From Colwellia sp. PAMC 21821 (GTDB lineage Bacteria > Pseudomonadota > Gammaproteobacteria > Enterobacterales > Alteromonadaceae), in NCBI RefSeq assembly GCF_002077175.1, contig NZ_CP014943.1, positions 2,728,001 through 2,792,000 on the forward strand: a DNA stretch of 64,000 nucleotides, read 5' to 3'. The position numbers and the translations under genes are program-made. The notes under the pieces are model-generated. The model saw nothing but the letters and a program-made list of their open reading frames with translations, had not been told where the DNA came from and made no database searches. This document shows, piece by piece, positions 1 through 9,042 of this stretch. Every line of letters begins with the position of its first letter. Positions within the stretch are counted from its first letter, which is position 1.

Positions 1-189
1 TGAAGGACTAAATTTAATTATTAACTTCGAGGGATTGTAATATTTATTGCGCTCCTTAGACGTTATTTATCCGCTTGACAGAACTGAGATATCGTTCTGC
101 CTTTAAGCATTTTTGAGCTAAGTAAACCTAATTTTTTGAGCATCGCATTTTTTAGTAACAAAGTGCGCTTTAATGAGAATGTATAAATC

Positions 190-585
190 ATGTCTGAATA
201 TCCAACCCTAAATAAAATGGGCGTTACCTCAGTTGACAATGTAGACAGATATACTTTGCGCCATCAAGGTGACATCGATGTATTGAAAATTTACTACAAG
301 CGTCCTAAAGGGTCATTTTTATCACGAACCAAAAAGTTTTCATTTGTGAGTGGGCGTAAAGCTATTCCATTAGAAGCGCGTAGTTCAAAAGCATTCGATA
401 GTATTGTTGATTTTAGCCCCCAATTAGCGTCGGCGCTGAAAGAGCTAAAATGTTTAGATGCGAAGCGAAAAGAAAGTGATCCTATTGATCCAAAACAAAA
501 GTTTATATCAGACTTAGATCATCTTGAGAAGGTCATGACTGAGAAAATGGATGATATTCGCCGTCAAATTAATGAGTTAAAGTAG
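190..585 (+). CDS. DUF3461 family protein
   Basis: A 131-aa soluble protein recognised as DUF3461 by its opening pattern: YPTLNKMGV, then RYTLRHQGDIDVLKIYYKR and a KGSFLSRTKKF stretch. The last 35 residues are charged and look like a short coiled coil. The family is small, conserved in gammaproteobacteria and has no assigned function. The gene stands alone and is followed at once by a strong terminator. The start fits the family N-terminus. No signal peptide or membrane segment is visible. Confidence 0.85.
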   Translation: MSEYPTLNKMGVTSVDNVDRYTLRHQGDIDVLKIYYKRPKGSFLSRTKKFSFVSGRKAIPLEARSSKAFDSIVDFSPQLASALKELKCLDAKRKESDPIDPKQKFISDLDHLEKVMTEKMDDIRRQINELK

Positions 586-612
586 CTAAACAATAACATG
601 TTAGTTCAAGAT

Positions 613-637
613 AAAACGCACCTAAGTGCGTTTTTTT
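613..637 (+). terminator. Rho-independent terminator after the DUF3461 gene
   Basis: AAAACGCAC and GTGCGTTTT form a 9-bp perfect stem with a 4-nt loop, followed by a T tract. It can also serve the convergent nuclease gene, whose stop codon lies about 10 bp further on. Confidence 0.85.
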
Positions 638-647
638 ATGTCAAATA

Positions 648-1430
648 TTAGATGCTAAAAATATTATTTAGCATGCCGGCAAGGCGTATACCTGCTTTAG
701 ATATTTGCTCATTTAATATTGGTGTATTTTTATATGCATATTTATAGCCTAATTCTTTATCTTCAGGAAAGTTATAAACATTTGATCTATAAGCTTTAGA
801 ATCTTTAGCCCAATCTAAGTAAACAGCGTTTTGCCATAACGTAATGGTATCTACAGATTGGTTATTTAAAAAATCAGCATACTCAGTGTAAGAAAGTTTT
901 TGATTTTCAATAATTGATGAGTCCCATACCGCATGAAGTTTTGTTGGTTGCCCAAACCATTTTACGGTTATTTCATTGCCGCCACGGTCATCTCTGCGTC
1001 CAACATGCAAAGGTTGGTGGATATCACCGACAAAATGTATGTAAAAGGCTAATGCTTGCCATTTTTCTTTTTTGCTGACTGTTTTGTCACGAAGTATTTT
1101 TTCAAAATCTGACAGGGCTTTTAGTATGTCACCCGCTTTGTTCCGGTGTAGCCCTGTAAATTCCTCATCATCATCTATAGATATATAATGCCAAGGTTTA
1201 GCATAATCCCAACTTTCATCTGAACGGATAGTATCCGGCCAGTTTGCTAACTTGGCTAATGGGTCGCCATTTGTGATCTCCATAAGCGCTTTTTTAGCTG
1301 CAGGTTCTAGGTTATCTTCAGCTATTTTTGCAACTATACGATGTCCATTAGGACCAAGTGCGGAAGCTGTTTTTATAGGCAAATGCGATAATGTAATTAT
1401 CATGACAGCCATTAAACTTTTGTTAATCAT
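648..1430 (-). CDS. Secreted S1/P1-type nuclease
   Basis: A 260-aa protein with a signal peptide of about 24 residues. It belongs to the S1/P1 nucleases, zinc-dependent single-strand nucleases that also remove 3' phosphates; it probably acts in the periplasm or outside the cell. Visible zinc-site residues are H30 (NGHRIVA), D66 (WPDTIR), H81 (WHYI), H132, D136 and H142 (HFVGDIHQPLHVG), and H166 and D170 (LHAVWD). The usual mature N-terminal Trp (WGxxGH) reads Leu here (ALGPNGH). In P1 that residue binds zinc through its backbone, so activity may survive. Single gene, convergent with DUF3461. Confidence 0.88.
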   Translation of the reverse strand: MINKSLMAVMIITLSHLPIKTASALGPNGHRIVAKIAEDNLEPAAKKALMEITNGDPLAKLANWPDTIRSDESWDYAKPWHYISIDDDEEFTGLHRNKAGDILKALSDFEKILRDKTVSKKEKWQALAFYIHFVGDIHQPLHVGRRDDRGGNEITVKWFGQPTKLHAVWDSSIIENQKLSYTEYADFLNNQSVDTITLWQNAVYLDWAKDSKAYRSNVYNFPEDKELGYKYAYKNTPILNEQISKAGIRLAGMLNNIFSI

Positions 1431-1776
1431 TTATAGTCCTTCTTTTCGATCTTGTATTACAGTTATTAAAATATTGGCTTAATCTAAGTAATAGAAAAAG
1501 CGTTTTAAGCGCTTAGCTTTATTGCGGTCAGATATCGACAGTGATCAACAGATAATGCTGATAAACTTCGTGGTTATCTTCCTCATATAGAAGGAAATAT
1601 ATCACGAGTTATCGAAATTTATTTTTGAAATGGAGAAAATAATAGTAAATGTACTCAGCGTTAATAGTGAATTTGCTAGCCACATTAGGGGTGTTGGTAT
1701 GTTTTAAAATAGCTCATTATGGGAGGCTTATGAAAGGTGAACAGATGGGAAATACAAGTGTTTATCCAAATAATCA
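1431..1776. other. Intergenic region between nuclease and diguanylate cyclase
   Basis: AT-rich, with no convincing gene. It must hold the nuclease promoter. There is a small hairpin around 1499-1517 (AAGCG/CGCTT type). An imperfect inverted repeat at about 1562-1617 pairs GATAA..CTTCGTG with CACGAGTTATC. The same stretch gives a short open reading segment with no start or recognisable homology. Confidence 0.4.
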
Positions 1777-2895
1777 TTATTGAAAAGTTCTTAAGTAATA
1801 TTGATTTCTTCCATTCTCTTTCGCTTCATATAAATATTCATCTGCTACTTCAATAAGATTATCACTGGTAATTTTAGCCGTGCCAGACTTTAAAACAGCG
1901 CCCAATGACACCGACGTTTTAACGTTTTTCCGATTATTTATAATGTTAAAGTTTGCAACGCTCTTCACCATGTCGACACAAATTTCTTCAAGCTTTTCAC
2001 TGTTTATACCATAGAGAATAAGTGCAAATTCATCGCCACCCACACGAAAACCAATATCTTCTGCACGCTGACATTTCGCATCGATAACATTCGCTATTCT
2101 TATTAGAACTTCATCGCCGATGCTATGGCCAAATGAATCGTTAATGGTTTTAAAATTATCAGCATCAATTAGAATTAAGCCTAAAGTGGCATTATCTCGA
2201 GTTGCTATGGCATTTAATCTTACTACTTCTTCTTGAAACGATCTTTTATTATGTAGTTTTGTCAATCCGTCGGTTATCGACTCATTGTATAGCCGGTTGA
2301 TTAATAAGTAATTTTTATAGAGTGTTTTTTGCCCTATTACGTTAATGGTAAGACAAATACAAGCAACAAAACCCAAAATGACGAGAGCAAATATTAAATC
2401 GGCTAATTGTTGATTTAAATGAAAGTTTACAGCGGAAAATACAGCTAAAATAATGAAAGTCGCTATGGCGGCAGGCTTAATGGGCATCATTAAGAGTAAA
2501 CAGCCAAACATTAATATCAGTACTAAACCCAGTTCGGAAAATGGAAAATTGTATATTTCAGAAAGGTAGTAAATTAAAGAGTGAGTTAACCCACTGCCTA
2601 TGTAAACCAGTAATAATATCAGAAGGTTTGAGCGTATCGAAATAGGAGGAAAGAACCAATAAACAAAATTTAAATATAGTAAGGGTACTATGACTAAAAT
2701 AAAACGGGTTGTTAAGGTTAATGAGTAAACTTCACTGGGAAATTTGATCACGTCCATAACAGCAAAAACGATATATAAAAGTAACGATGCCGTTAAGGCC
2801 CAACGTCTCATGCCTAAACATTGAGTCATCAAAAAATGCAAAAAATTATCTTCACTTTTTAAATTTTCGTACTCGTTTTTAACTTCTTTATTCAT
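1777..2895 (-). CDS. Membrane-anchored diguanylate cyclase (GGDEF)
   Basis: A 372-aa protein predicted to make c-di-GMP from two GTP at the inner membrane. Residues of about 30-190 form five or six hydrophobic helices resembling a MASE-type sensor. The GGDEF domain follows at about 205-368. GGDEF itself is intact at 286-290, the metal-binding Asp lies in LILIDADNFK (D244), and an inhibitory I-site RAED sits at 277-280, exactly five residues before GGDEF. This suggests an active, product-inhibited enzyme. It is monocistronic, and the signal it senses is unknown. Confidence 0.9.
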   Translation of the reverse strand: MNKEVKNEYENLKSEDNFLHFLMTQCLGMRRWALTASLLLYIVFAVMDVIKFPSEVYSLTLTTRFILVIVPLLYLNFVYWFFPPISIRSNLLILLLVYIGSGLTHSLIYYLSEIYNFPFSELGLVLILMFGCLLLMMPIKPAAIATFIILAVFSAVNFHLNQQLADLIFALVILGFVACICLTINVIGQKTLYKNYLLINRLYNESITDGLTKLHNKRSFQEEVVRLNAIATRDNATLGLILIDADNFKTINDSFGHSIGDEVLIRIANVIDAKCQRAEDIGFRVGGDEFALILYGINSEKLEEICVDMVKSVANFNIINNRKNVKTSVSLGAVLKSGTAKITSDNLIEVADEYLYEAKENGRNQYYLRTFQ

Positions 2896-3552
2896 ATAAT
2901 ATAAACTTAATTAGAGGTTAAGAAAGTATAGTTATTTTGTTTTTTTCGTGCTGGAATTATTAACAACGATAACGATTGATAAGTTAATAGTAGTGCCGCT
3001 TTATTTTAAGTATATAACTATTTTTGTCACTTTTGTTGTTGATGTTTAATTTAGACGCATAATAAGAGATGTGTTATAAAAAAATGCATTTTTGCTAAAT
3101 ATTTTAATCGCTTACTATCTTTGTCTAGCGAGAAAGCTTTTAAACTAGAGTCTGTCGCAAACTGACCGTGATTTTAGTTCACTCACTTAAATCTCATCTA
3201 TTAAAGAGATTCGTTTAAAAACTTAGTAGCAAGCTATTTTATAGATAATTCAGCTAGTCTATTTCGCATATAAAATTATACATTGTAAAGGGGTGTAAAG
3301 GGTTAAGTAATGCGGCTTAAATACCTATGGACGAGTATAGTTAAAACAGTGTACGCAATAAGTTAGGAATATCGCTAGTTTTTGTTAGTTATTCCCTAGC
3401 CATATTGCAAACATCATTAGTCAATAGCTTGAAAGTAATGCAAACTAGCAAATAATTCAAGCGAAGCTGTTAATCGCTAGTTATTTTTTAGCATATTTCA
3501 ATCAATTTAATCAGCTCCTTAAATGGGCGTGTATTTCTTCTGGATAGGTATT
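2896..3552. other. Long intergenic region (657 bp)
   Basis: No convincing ORF, tRNA or repeat family was found. The sequence is AT-rich and must contain the promoter of the diguanylate cyclase and that of the small protein at 3553. Short sub-repeats such as GTAAAG (around 3286-3301) and CTAG-containing words near 3370-3480 are visible but too short to interpret. Confidence 0.4.
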
Positions 3553-3837
3553 ATGAATTTAGATAAATCGACAAAGCGTATAGCAAAAAAAGTTAAAAAT
3601 GGTTTTCAAGGTTACCCTCAAATAACTTTGGCTTATTTTGGTGAGTCTGAAAATTGTGCAACGCAGGTAGTGGTTAGTTTTATTTTAGAGGCTGGTGCAG
3701 TCGCACAAGAAGAAAAGTTTTCTAGCGTCGGTGATGTGAGAAAAGACGAAACAATTCAAACAACATTAGTTAAGGTTATCGAGCGCGCAGAGGCTAAAAC
3801 GGTAATAGAAGTTGCAGGAGTTGCAATAATTAAATAG
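3553..3837 (+). CDS. Small conserved hypothetical protein
   Basis: A 94-aa soluble protein from the ATG at 3553, chosen because AGGT lies just upstream; the longer in-frame ATG at 3523 lacks a good ribosome-binding site and adds a stray hydrophobic tail. The N-terminus is basic (STKRIAKKVKNGFQGYPQITLAYFGE). The rest alternates short strands and a helix and ends in VIEVAGVAIIK, suggesting a compact alpha/beta fold. I recall similar proteins in Alteromonadales but know no function. No operon partner. Confidence 0.65.
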   Translation: MNLDKSTKRIAKKVKNGFQGYPQITLAYFGESENCATQVVVSFILEAGAVAQEEKFSSVGDVRKDETIQTTLVKVIERAEAKTVIEVAGVAIIK

Positions 3838-4175
3838 TTTATTGAGTAAGGGGTAAAAATGAATAGTTTATTATTAACCCTTTATTCTACGCTTTAACTT
3901 TAACTTCAATTTTAATTTCAACTTCAATGAAAGTAAACCAGTCTAGAATGTTCGAATTTAATTGGTTGGTGAGCTATTCCACAGCTTTAAATGCTAGTCG
4001 AACAGAAATGAGATTGATTGTTTGTTTATTCCTTCAGTTGGATTTTTAGCGGTTATACCAAGTTGACTAATCATCAGTTAATCACAGTATTTTAGATTAT
4101 ATTGGTATTTAAGATTGATTCTGCCTGATTTAATCTCTATATTTGCCGCACTTTCACTCAATTTTTAATCCAGAC
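3838..4175. other. Intergenic region with a short MITE-like inverted repeat
   Basis: There is a low-complexity stretch at about 3894-3930 built of repeated AACTT/AATTTC words. At 4057-4063 and 4102-4108 the 7-mers ATACCAA and TTGGTAT form an inverted pair 52 bp end to end. The same word forms part of the ends of the IS630 element at 7386-8491 and recurs in other gaps of the window. It may be a small non-autonomous element or chance. Confidence 0.35.
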
Positions 4176-5303
4176 ATGAATGCTTTTAAACAACCTTTAG
4201 CCGTTAGCGCTGCTTTTGCTATAGCCAGTAGCTTCTCTACTTATACTTTTGCCTTTGAAAATGCAGAAATGCAAAGTGATACGGTATTACCTGAAGCATT
4301 AAATACTGGGTTTTCTGGACGTGTTCGCCTCGGTTATATCTCGATTGATGATGAAGTTAATGCACGTGAACAAAGTTCAGCTATTGGCGCAGAGCTAAGC
4401 TATAGCAGTGAAAGCTGGCATGGTATTAGTGGCACTGGCAGTTTATACACAACACAAAAATTATTCCATGATGATGAAGGCAGCTTTTTTGGCTCTGATG
4501 GTGATGGCTATGCTATTTTAGGACAAGCCTACCTTCAAGCTAACGTTGATAATACCGAAGTGAAACTTGGGCGCTTTGGTTTTGACTCACCTCATGCTGA
4601 CACAGATGATGTTCGTATGGTGAAAAATACTTTTTCGGGTGTTTTAGTGACCAATACCGATATTACAGATACCACCATTTATGCTGCGCACCTAGCTAAA
4701 TGGTCAGGCGTTAATAGTCATAAACCAGAAGATTTTACCAACATAAATAGTCATGATGGTGTCAACATTTTAGGTGTTGTGTATCAAGGTTTTGAAAATA
4801 TTGCCTTACAAACATGGTATTACAACGCCAATGACTTAGCTGATTTTTTCTACGTAGAAGCAGCGGTTGAATATGATAACTTTTCCTTTGGTGCACAGTT
4901 TGGCAAACAATCAGATACCAGTGATAACGACACCGGACCTGATGGTGATGCATATGGCATTTTGGCCAGCTATGCCTTAAACGATTTTACTTTTACAACC
5001 TCCTATAACCATGTGTCGGGTACTATTATCAATGGTTTTGGTGGCGGACCGTTTTATACCAACGCCGCTGATCACACCATATCAGGTGTATTAGATCAAA
5101 ATGCCCTTGCCATTGGCGTTGATTATAGTGGTATTGAAAACCTGACTATTGGTTTATTAAATGTTGCTTTTGATAAAGGCGAAGATGAAATAGATTTATT
5201 TGTTAGCTATGATTTTGGCAACGATATGTTATTAGATTTTACCTATCATCACTTACATGATGATGGTGACATGATTTTAGCCATGTTCAATGTTTATTTT
5301 TAA
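4176..5303 (+). CDS. OprD-like outer-membrane porin
   Basis: A 375-aa protein with a clear signal peptide (MNAFKQPLAVSAAFAIASS...AFA). The body alternates short amphipathic strands typical of a beta barrel and ends in Phe (AMFNVYF), the usual signal for outer-membrane assembly. The strand pattern and the motifs near residue 120 (VKLGRFGFDSPHADTDDVRM) fit OprD/OprD-like porins, which pass small organic anions or peptides. The substrate cannot be told. I chose the ATG at 4176 because it starts the signal peptide; the frame is open from a TTG at 4143. Monocistronic. Confidence 0.8.
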   Translation: MNAFKQPLAVSAAFAIASSFSTYTFAFENAEMQSDTVLPEALNTGFSGRVRLGYISIDDEVNAREQSSAIGAELSYSSESWHGISGTGSLYTTQKLFHDDEGSFFGSDGDGYAILGQAYLQANVDNTEVKLGRFGFDSPHADTDDVRMVKNTFSGVLVTNTDITDTTIYAAHLAKWSGVNSHKPEDFTNINSHDGVNILGVVYQGFENIALQTWYYNANDLADFFYVEAAVEYDNFSFGAQFGKQSDTSDNDTGPDGDAYGILASYALNDFTFTTSYNHVSGTIINGFGGGPFYTNAADHTISGVLDQNALAIGVDYSGIENLTIGLLNVAFDKGEDEIDLFVSYDFGNDMLLDFTYHHLHDDGDMILAMFNVYF

Positions 5304-5556
5304 TTTTACAGCTTAAAAGTACACAAGCTGAGTTGCGCTTTAAACAAAGTGGCAACTCAAGTTATTTAAATGCTTTTCTCAATAGCAACACCCTACGAGT
5401 TACCTGGCAAAAGAGTTTTCAGTAGTAATTTCACACGAAATTAAATACCTAACAGTAAACAGACTTACCTCTAGCAGAGGTTACTTAGTGACATTACGCT
5501 GATTATGTTATTATCTCGATTTATAGCTTAATTTAACATTTCATCATTATATTGCC

Positions 5557-7230
5557 ATGACAAACCTTGCTCCCTGTTTTACGTTATTTTCTCAGTCGAT
5601 CGACAATATAGTGCTGCCAGAAAAGTTTACATTCCCATTTTATTACCAACCACAGAAAATTGCCGTAGAGGCAGTTCAGCAGTTACAGCAGCAGCTTGAA
5701 AAGCTACCTCAGTGCTTAACAAAAACCAAAGCAAGTGAAGTTAGTGTTGGTAAAATGTTTGGTGTGTTAGTGGTACAAAATGGCCAAGGTAAAATAGGCT
5801 TTCTTAGTGCCTACTCTGGACAAATAGAGGGCGAAAATGCTGATATTGATTTTGTGCCAGCGGTTTCTAATATGCAGTTACAAGACTCTGCTTTTTTAGC
5901 TGAAAATAATATCATCAATAATATTAACGCGGAAATTGAGCAGTTAGAAAGTAGCCAACAACTTAGCGTTATTACTAATGAACTTAATGAAGCTACTGCG
6001 ACCTATCAGCAACAACTATCGGCACAACAAAGCCTAATAGTGGCTAGCCGTCAGCAAAGAAAACAGCAAAGAAACCAAGCTGTTGGGCAGTTAAGTGCTG
6101 ATAACTTTGAACAGTTAAAAGTCGAGTTAGCAGGGCAAAGCATTCAAGAGAAAAAACAACTGCAAGCACTCAAGCAAAGCGGACAAAATAAGCTCGAATT
6201 ATTACAAAAAACTTTAGCGCAAATTACAGATGAAATTGCTAAGTTAAAAAAGCTACGTAAATCACGATCAAAAAATTTACAGAAAAAGCTTTTTGCTCAA
6301 TATAATTTTCTAAATGCTGATGGCGAAGCTAAAGATCTAAGTGCTATTTTTGCCGAATTGCCTGAACGCACGCCACCAGCAGGTGCAGGTGATTGTGCCG
6401 CACCTAAATTATTGCAATATGCTTATCAGCATAACTTAAAGCCCATAGCGATGGCTGAGTTTTGGTGGGGTAATGCGCCAAAATCTGCCGTAAGACAGCA
6501 CAAAAATTACTATCCTTCTTGCTACAGTAAATGCCAGCCTATTTTGACACATATGTTAGAAGGTTTACTTGTCGATGATAACCCGCTGTTAATTAATCCA
6601 GCACATGGCAAAGACTTAGCCATTGTCTATCAAGATTCAGACATGTTGGTGGTAAATAAGCCGGCTGAGTTTTTATCAGTGCCGGGTAAAAATATTGAAG
6701 ATTCGGTTTATATGCGCATTAAAACACAATTTCCACAAGCATCTGGACCCCTTATTGTACATCGGTTAGATATGTCGACGTCTGGACTGTTAATTATTGC
6801 CCTCAATAAAAGGGCCCATAAAGCACTGCAGAAACAATTTATTGAGCGCAGCATAGAGAAACGTTATGTCGCTTTGGTCGCAGGGAATGTGGTCGAAGAT
6901 AGTGGCACTATCGAGTTACCATTAATATTAGACTTTGATGATAAACCTCGTCAAATGGTTTGCTATCAGCACGGAAAGCACGCGCTTACGACTTGGCGAG
7001 TGCTTGAACGAAAAAATAACACCACACGATTACATTTATTCCCTAAAACCGGTCGAACCCACCAATTAAGAGTACATTGTGCGCACAAGTTGGGTTTAAA
7101 CATGCCGATTGTTGGCGATGATCATTATGGCTTGAAAGCTGAACGATTACATTTACATGCAGAGTACTTATCGCTATCGCACCCGATTAATCATACCAAG
7201 TTAGAGTTTGAAGTTGCTGCTGATTTCTAG
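5557..7230 (+). CDS. RluA-family RNA pseudouridine synthase with long N-terminal extension
   Basis: A 557-aa protein. The C-terminal third is a pseudouridine synthase of the RluA class, with the catalytic motif HRLDMSTSG (Asp405) and a downstream KTGRTHQLRVH motif. Residues of about 140-260 are Gln/Lys/Leu-rich and should form a long coiled coil. Such long versions occur in Vibrio, Shewanella and relatives, where they are annotated as 23S rRNA/tRNA uridine isomerases. The exact RNA target is not readable from sequence. The gene stands alone. Confidence 0.85.
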   Translation: MTNLAPCFTLFSQSIDNIVLPEKFTFPFYYQPQKIAVEAVQQLQQQLEKLPQCLTKTKASEVSVGKMFGVLVVQNGQGKIGFLSAYSGQIEGENADIDFVPAVSNMQLQDSAFLAENNIINNINAEIEQLESSQQLSVITNELNEATATYQQQLSAQQSLIVASRQQRKQQRNQAVGQLSADNFEQLKVELAGQSIQEKKQLQALKQSGQNKLELLQKTLAQITDEIAKLKKLRKSRSKNLQKKLFAQYNFLNADGEAKDLSAIFAELPERTPPAGAGDCAAPKLLQYAYQHNLKPIAMAEFWWGNAPKSAVRQHKNYYPSCYSKCQPILTHMLEGLLVDDNPLLINPAHGKDLAIVYQDSDMLVVNKPAEFLSVPGKNIEDSVYMRIKTQFPQASGPLIVHRLDMSTSGLLIIALNKRAHKALQKQFIERSIEKRYVALVAGNVVEDSGTIELPLILDFDDKPRQMVCYQHGKHALTTWRVLERKNNTTRLHLFPKTGRTHQLRVHCAHKLGLNMPIVGDDHYGLKAERLHLHAEYLSLSHPINHTKLEFEVAADF

Positions 7231-7442
7231 TGTTATATCCGAACTACAGCTATCCTGGTCTAAACTGCTAATGATGAAGTTTAAGGGCAAATAAGTGAAG
7301 GTTGTAAGTTCTATGAAGTTATGGAAATTATTTATACTAAGGTCAGTTTTGAGCCTCAAGCGAACATAATAGTACTCGATTAATACCAATCTGCACAAAG
7401 ATGTGATCTAATGCTATTTATTTTTGAAGCAGATACCACGTT

Positions 7443-7931
7443 TTGGAACAACTCACCTCAGTAGATTTACTCAAGTTATCACGAAAGGAACAAAATGGGC
7501 GAAAGCGTATGCGTTTGCTTGCTGTCTCATATTTTTTAGATGGTCTGAGCAGAACCGATATATCAACGACATTAAAAGTCGCTCGTTCAAGTGTTAATCG
7601 TTGGGTCACTGCATATTTGTCAAAAGGCTTGTCGGGCCTTGATAGTGTTAGCCCGAAAGGAAGACCGTCCATGCTTTCTCCAAAGCAACTCAGCCAACTT
7701 GCTCAATACGTTGAAAATCAGAGTTGCTCAGCGGAGGGAGGTCGACTTATGGGGCAAGACTTTTGTACCTTTATCAAAAAAGAATTCGACATAGATTATC
7801 ATCGAGATCATGTATATAAAATACTGAAGAAACTAGGATACTCCTGGATAACAAGCCGATCCAAGCATCCTAAGCAATCACAAAGCGTCCAGGACGTTTT
7901 TAAAAAGCTTCCAGATGGAAACGATCCTTAA
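7443..7931 (+). CDS. IS630 transposase, N-terminal ORF (helix-turn-helix)
   Basis: A 162-aa product from a TTG start. Residues of about 20-75 form a winged-helix/HTH DNA-binding domain (SYFLDGLSRTDISTTLKVARSSVNRWV), followed by a second HTH-like region (YHRDHVYKILKKLGYSW). It overlaps the second ORF by 17 bp, and that ORF lies in the +1 frame. Either the two halves are separate, or a frameshift joins them near TTTTTAAAAAG at about 7898-7908. The DDE catalytic residues are in the second ORF. Confidence 0.82.
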   Translation: MEQLTSVDLLKLSRKEQNGRKRMRLLAVSYFLDGLSRTDISTTLKVARSSVNRWVTAYLSKGLSGLDSVSPKGRPSMLSPKQLSQLAQYVENQSCSAEGGRLMGQDFCTFIKKEFDIDYHRDHVYKILKKLGYSWITSRSKHPKQSQSVQDVFKKLPDGNDP

Positions 7932-8475
7932 CATCCCCTTTAATATTAGCTTAGATAAAGTTGATGTTTGGTTTCAAGATGAAGCACGATTCGGCCAGCA
8001 AAATACAACAACAAGGTTATGGGCGAAAACGGGTAGTAGACCGAGAGCAGTAAGACAACAACAGTTCGAATATGCATACATGTTCGGGGCTGTTTGTCCT
8101 TCGACAGGCGCTACAGAGGCATTGATCTCACCTGTAATGAATAAAGACGTTATGAAAAAGCATTTAGAACAAATATCACAGGCGACACCCGAAGGTAGAT
8201 ATGCTGTTGTAGTAATGGATGGCGCTGGTTGGCATGCGGAAGACACATTTGAAGATTTAAAAAATCTAGCCATGATCAAGCTACCTCCTTATTCCCCAGA
8301 GTTAAACCCAATTGAGCAAGTGTGGCAATGGCTAAGACAAAACTGCTTGGCCAATAGATGCTTTAATGGCTATGAAAATATAGTTGATGAATGCAGCCAT
8401 GCTTGGAATATCTTCAGAAGTGACATAAAAAGAGTAATGTCGTTATGCAATCGTGACTGGATTAATCTGATTTAA
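7915..8475 (+). CDS. IS630 transposase, catalytic (DDE) ORF
   Basis: A 186-aa product carrying the catalytic domain. The triad reads D22 (WFQDEARFG), D102 (VVMDGAGWH) and E134 (SPELNPIEQVW), all in the family's usual contexts. It starts at ATG 7915 inside the end of the HTH ORF. Whether it is translated alone or as a fusion by +1 frameshifting is unresolved; a fusion would be of normal IS630 transposase length. No disabling mutation is seen, so the element may be active. Confidence 0.85.
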   Translation: METILNIPFNISLDKVDVWFQDEARFGQQNTTTRLWAKTGSRPRAVRQQQFEYAYMFGAVCPSTGATEALISPVMNKDVMKKHLEQISQATPEGRYAVVVMDGAGWHAEDTFEDLKNLAMIKLPPYSPELNPIEQVWQWLRQNCLANRCFNGYENIVDECSHAWNIFRSDIKRVMSLCNRDWINLI

Positions 8476-8540
8476 TGCTTATGCAGATTGGTATAATATG
8501 TCGGTTTGAGCACATTGCTGATATTTCAACGAACCTGACC

Positions 8541-8777
8541 CCGCAGTTTGTGACCCCGCAGTTTATTGATTTTATCATATCTAAAGAAACTCCATATAAA
8601 GAAGAGTTTCATAATATTAAAATACACTCTGACAATAATATTGCCACTGTATATTTTGACTATATATTCTATGACAACAATAAAAAAGACAATTGGGGGG
8701 AATAAAGCTGGCAACTGGTACAAGCAATAAAAGGTTGGAAAATCCAAGCTGTTTCTTTTTCCATAAATAGGGATTAG
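8541..8777 (+). pseudogene. Remnant of an NTF2/SnoaL-like protein gene
   Basis: The frame reads a typical C-terminal half of an NTF2/SnoaL-like cone-fold protein: IKIHSDNNIATVYFDYIFYD, then DNWGE, a TAA stop at 8703-8705, and in the same frame SWQLVQAIKGWKIQ to the final TAG at 8775-8777. The 5' part is missing; the IS630 element ends just upstream. A tandem TGACCCCGCAGTTT repeat lies at the truncated edge. It is thus both truncated and stopped. It is followed directly by an attC-like site, as expected of a decayed gene cassette. Confidence 0.6.
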
Positions 8778-8789
8778 CTTCTAGTGAAC

Positions 8790-8843
8790 GGCTAACAAAT
8801 AAGAATAGGTGTCGCGTAGCCGACACCTATTCGGGTGTTGGAC
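8790..8843 (+). other. attC-like site A (integron cassette recombination site)
   Basis: The 54-bp site starts with GGCTAAC and ends with GTTGGAC, which fits the right-core consensus GTTRRRY. Between them GAATAGGTGTCG and CGACACCTATTC pair over 12 bp around a 6-nt loop, with an unpaired segment between core and stem. That is the architecture of short attC sites. It directly follows a decayed gene in the same direction. Confidence 0.6.
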
Positions 8844-9042
8844 AAGCCCGGAGCCTGCTTTATATAGTAAATAGCGTGATTGATTTTCAAGGTGGGTTGG
8901 CCTTGTATGTAAATACAAGGCGCACTGAGCCAAAGCGAAAAACCTGGGTGTTTTTCCGCTGTTAATTCAGTTATTTATGCATAGAATATTTATTTCCTCA
9001 TGAGCGTTTGTTTACACCATCATCCTTTTCTTTCTTTCTTTA

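Larger units (their letters stand above)
7386..8491 (+). mobile_element. IS630-family insertion sequence, about 1.1 kb
   Basis: Ends were placed from an inverted repeat: CCAATCTGCA at 7386 and its complement TGCAGATTGG ending at 8491, each flanked by TA (7384-7385 and 8492-8493). This is the TA target typical of IS630/mariner elements. Outside the TA, the A before it also matches on both sides. Two overlapping ORFs fill the element. It separates ordinary chromosome on the left from cassette remnants on the right. Confidence 0.8.

Noticed and set aside
1559..1617. Short peptide-like open stretch in the nuclease/cyclase gap
   Set aside because: It has no start codon or ribosome site, stops lie on both sides and I recognise no family; the inverted repeat there explains the base pattern equally well.
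8475..8705. A 76-aa gene starting inside the IS630 end
   Set aside because: The frame begins in the terminal repeat and joins a truncated NTF2-like C-terminus that continues in frame past its stop; it is a remnant.
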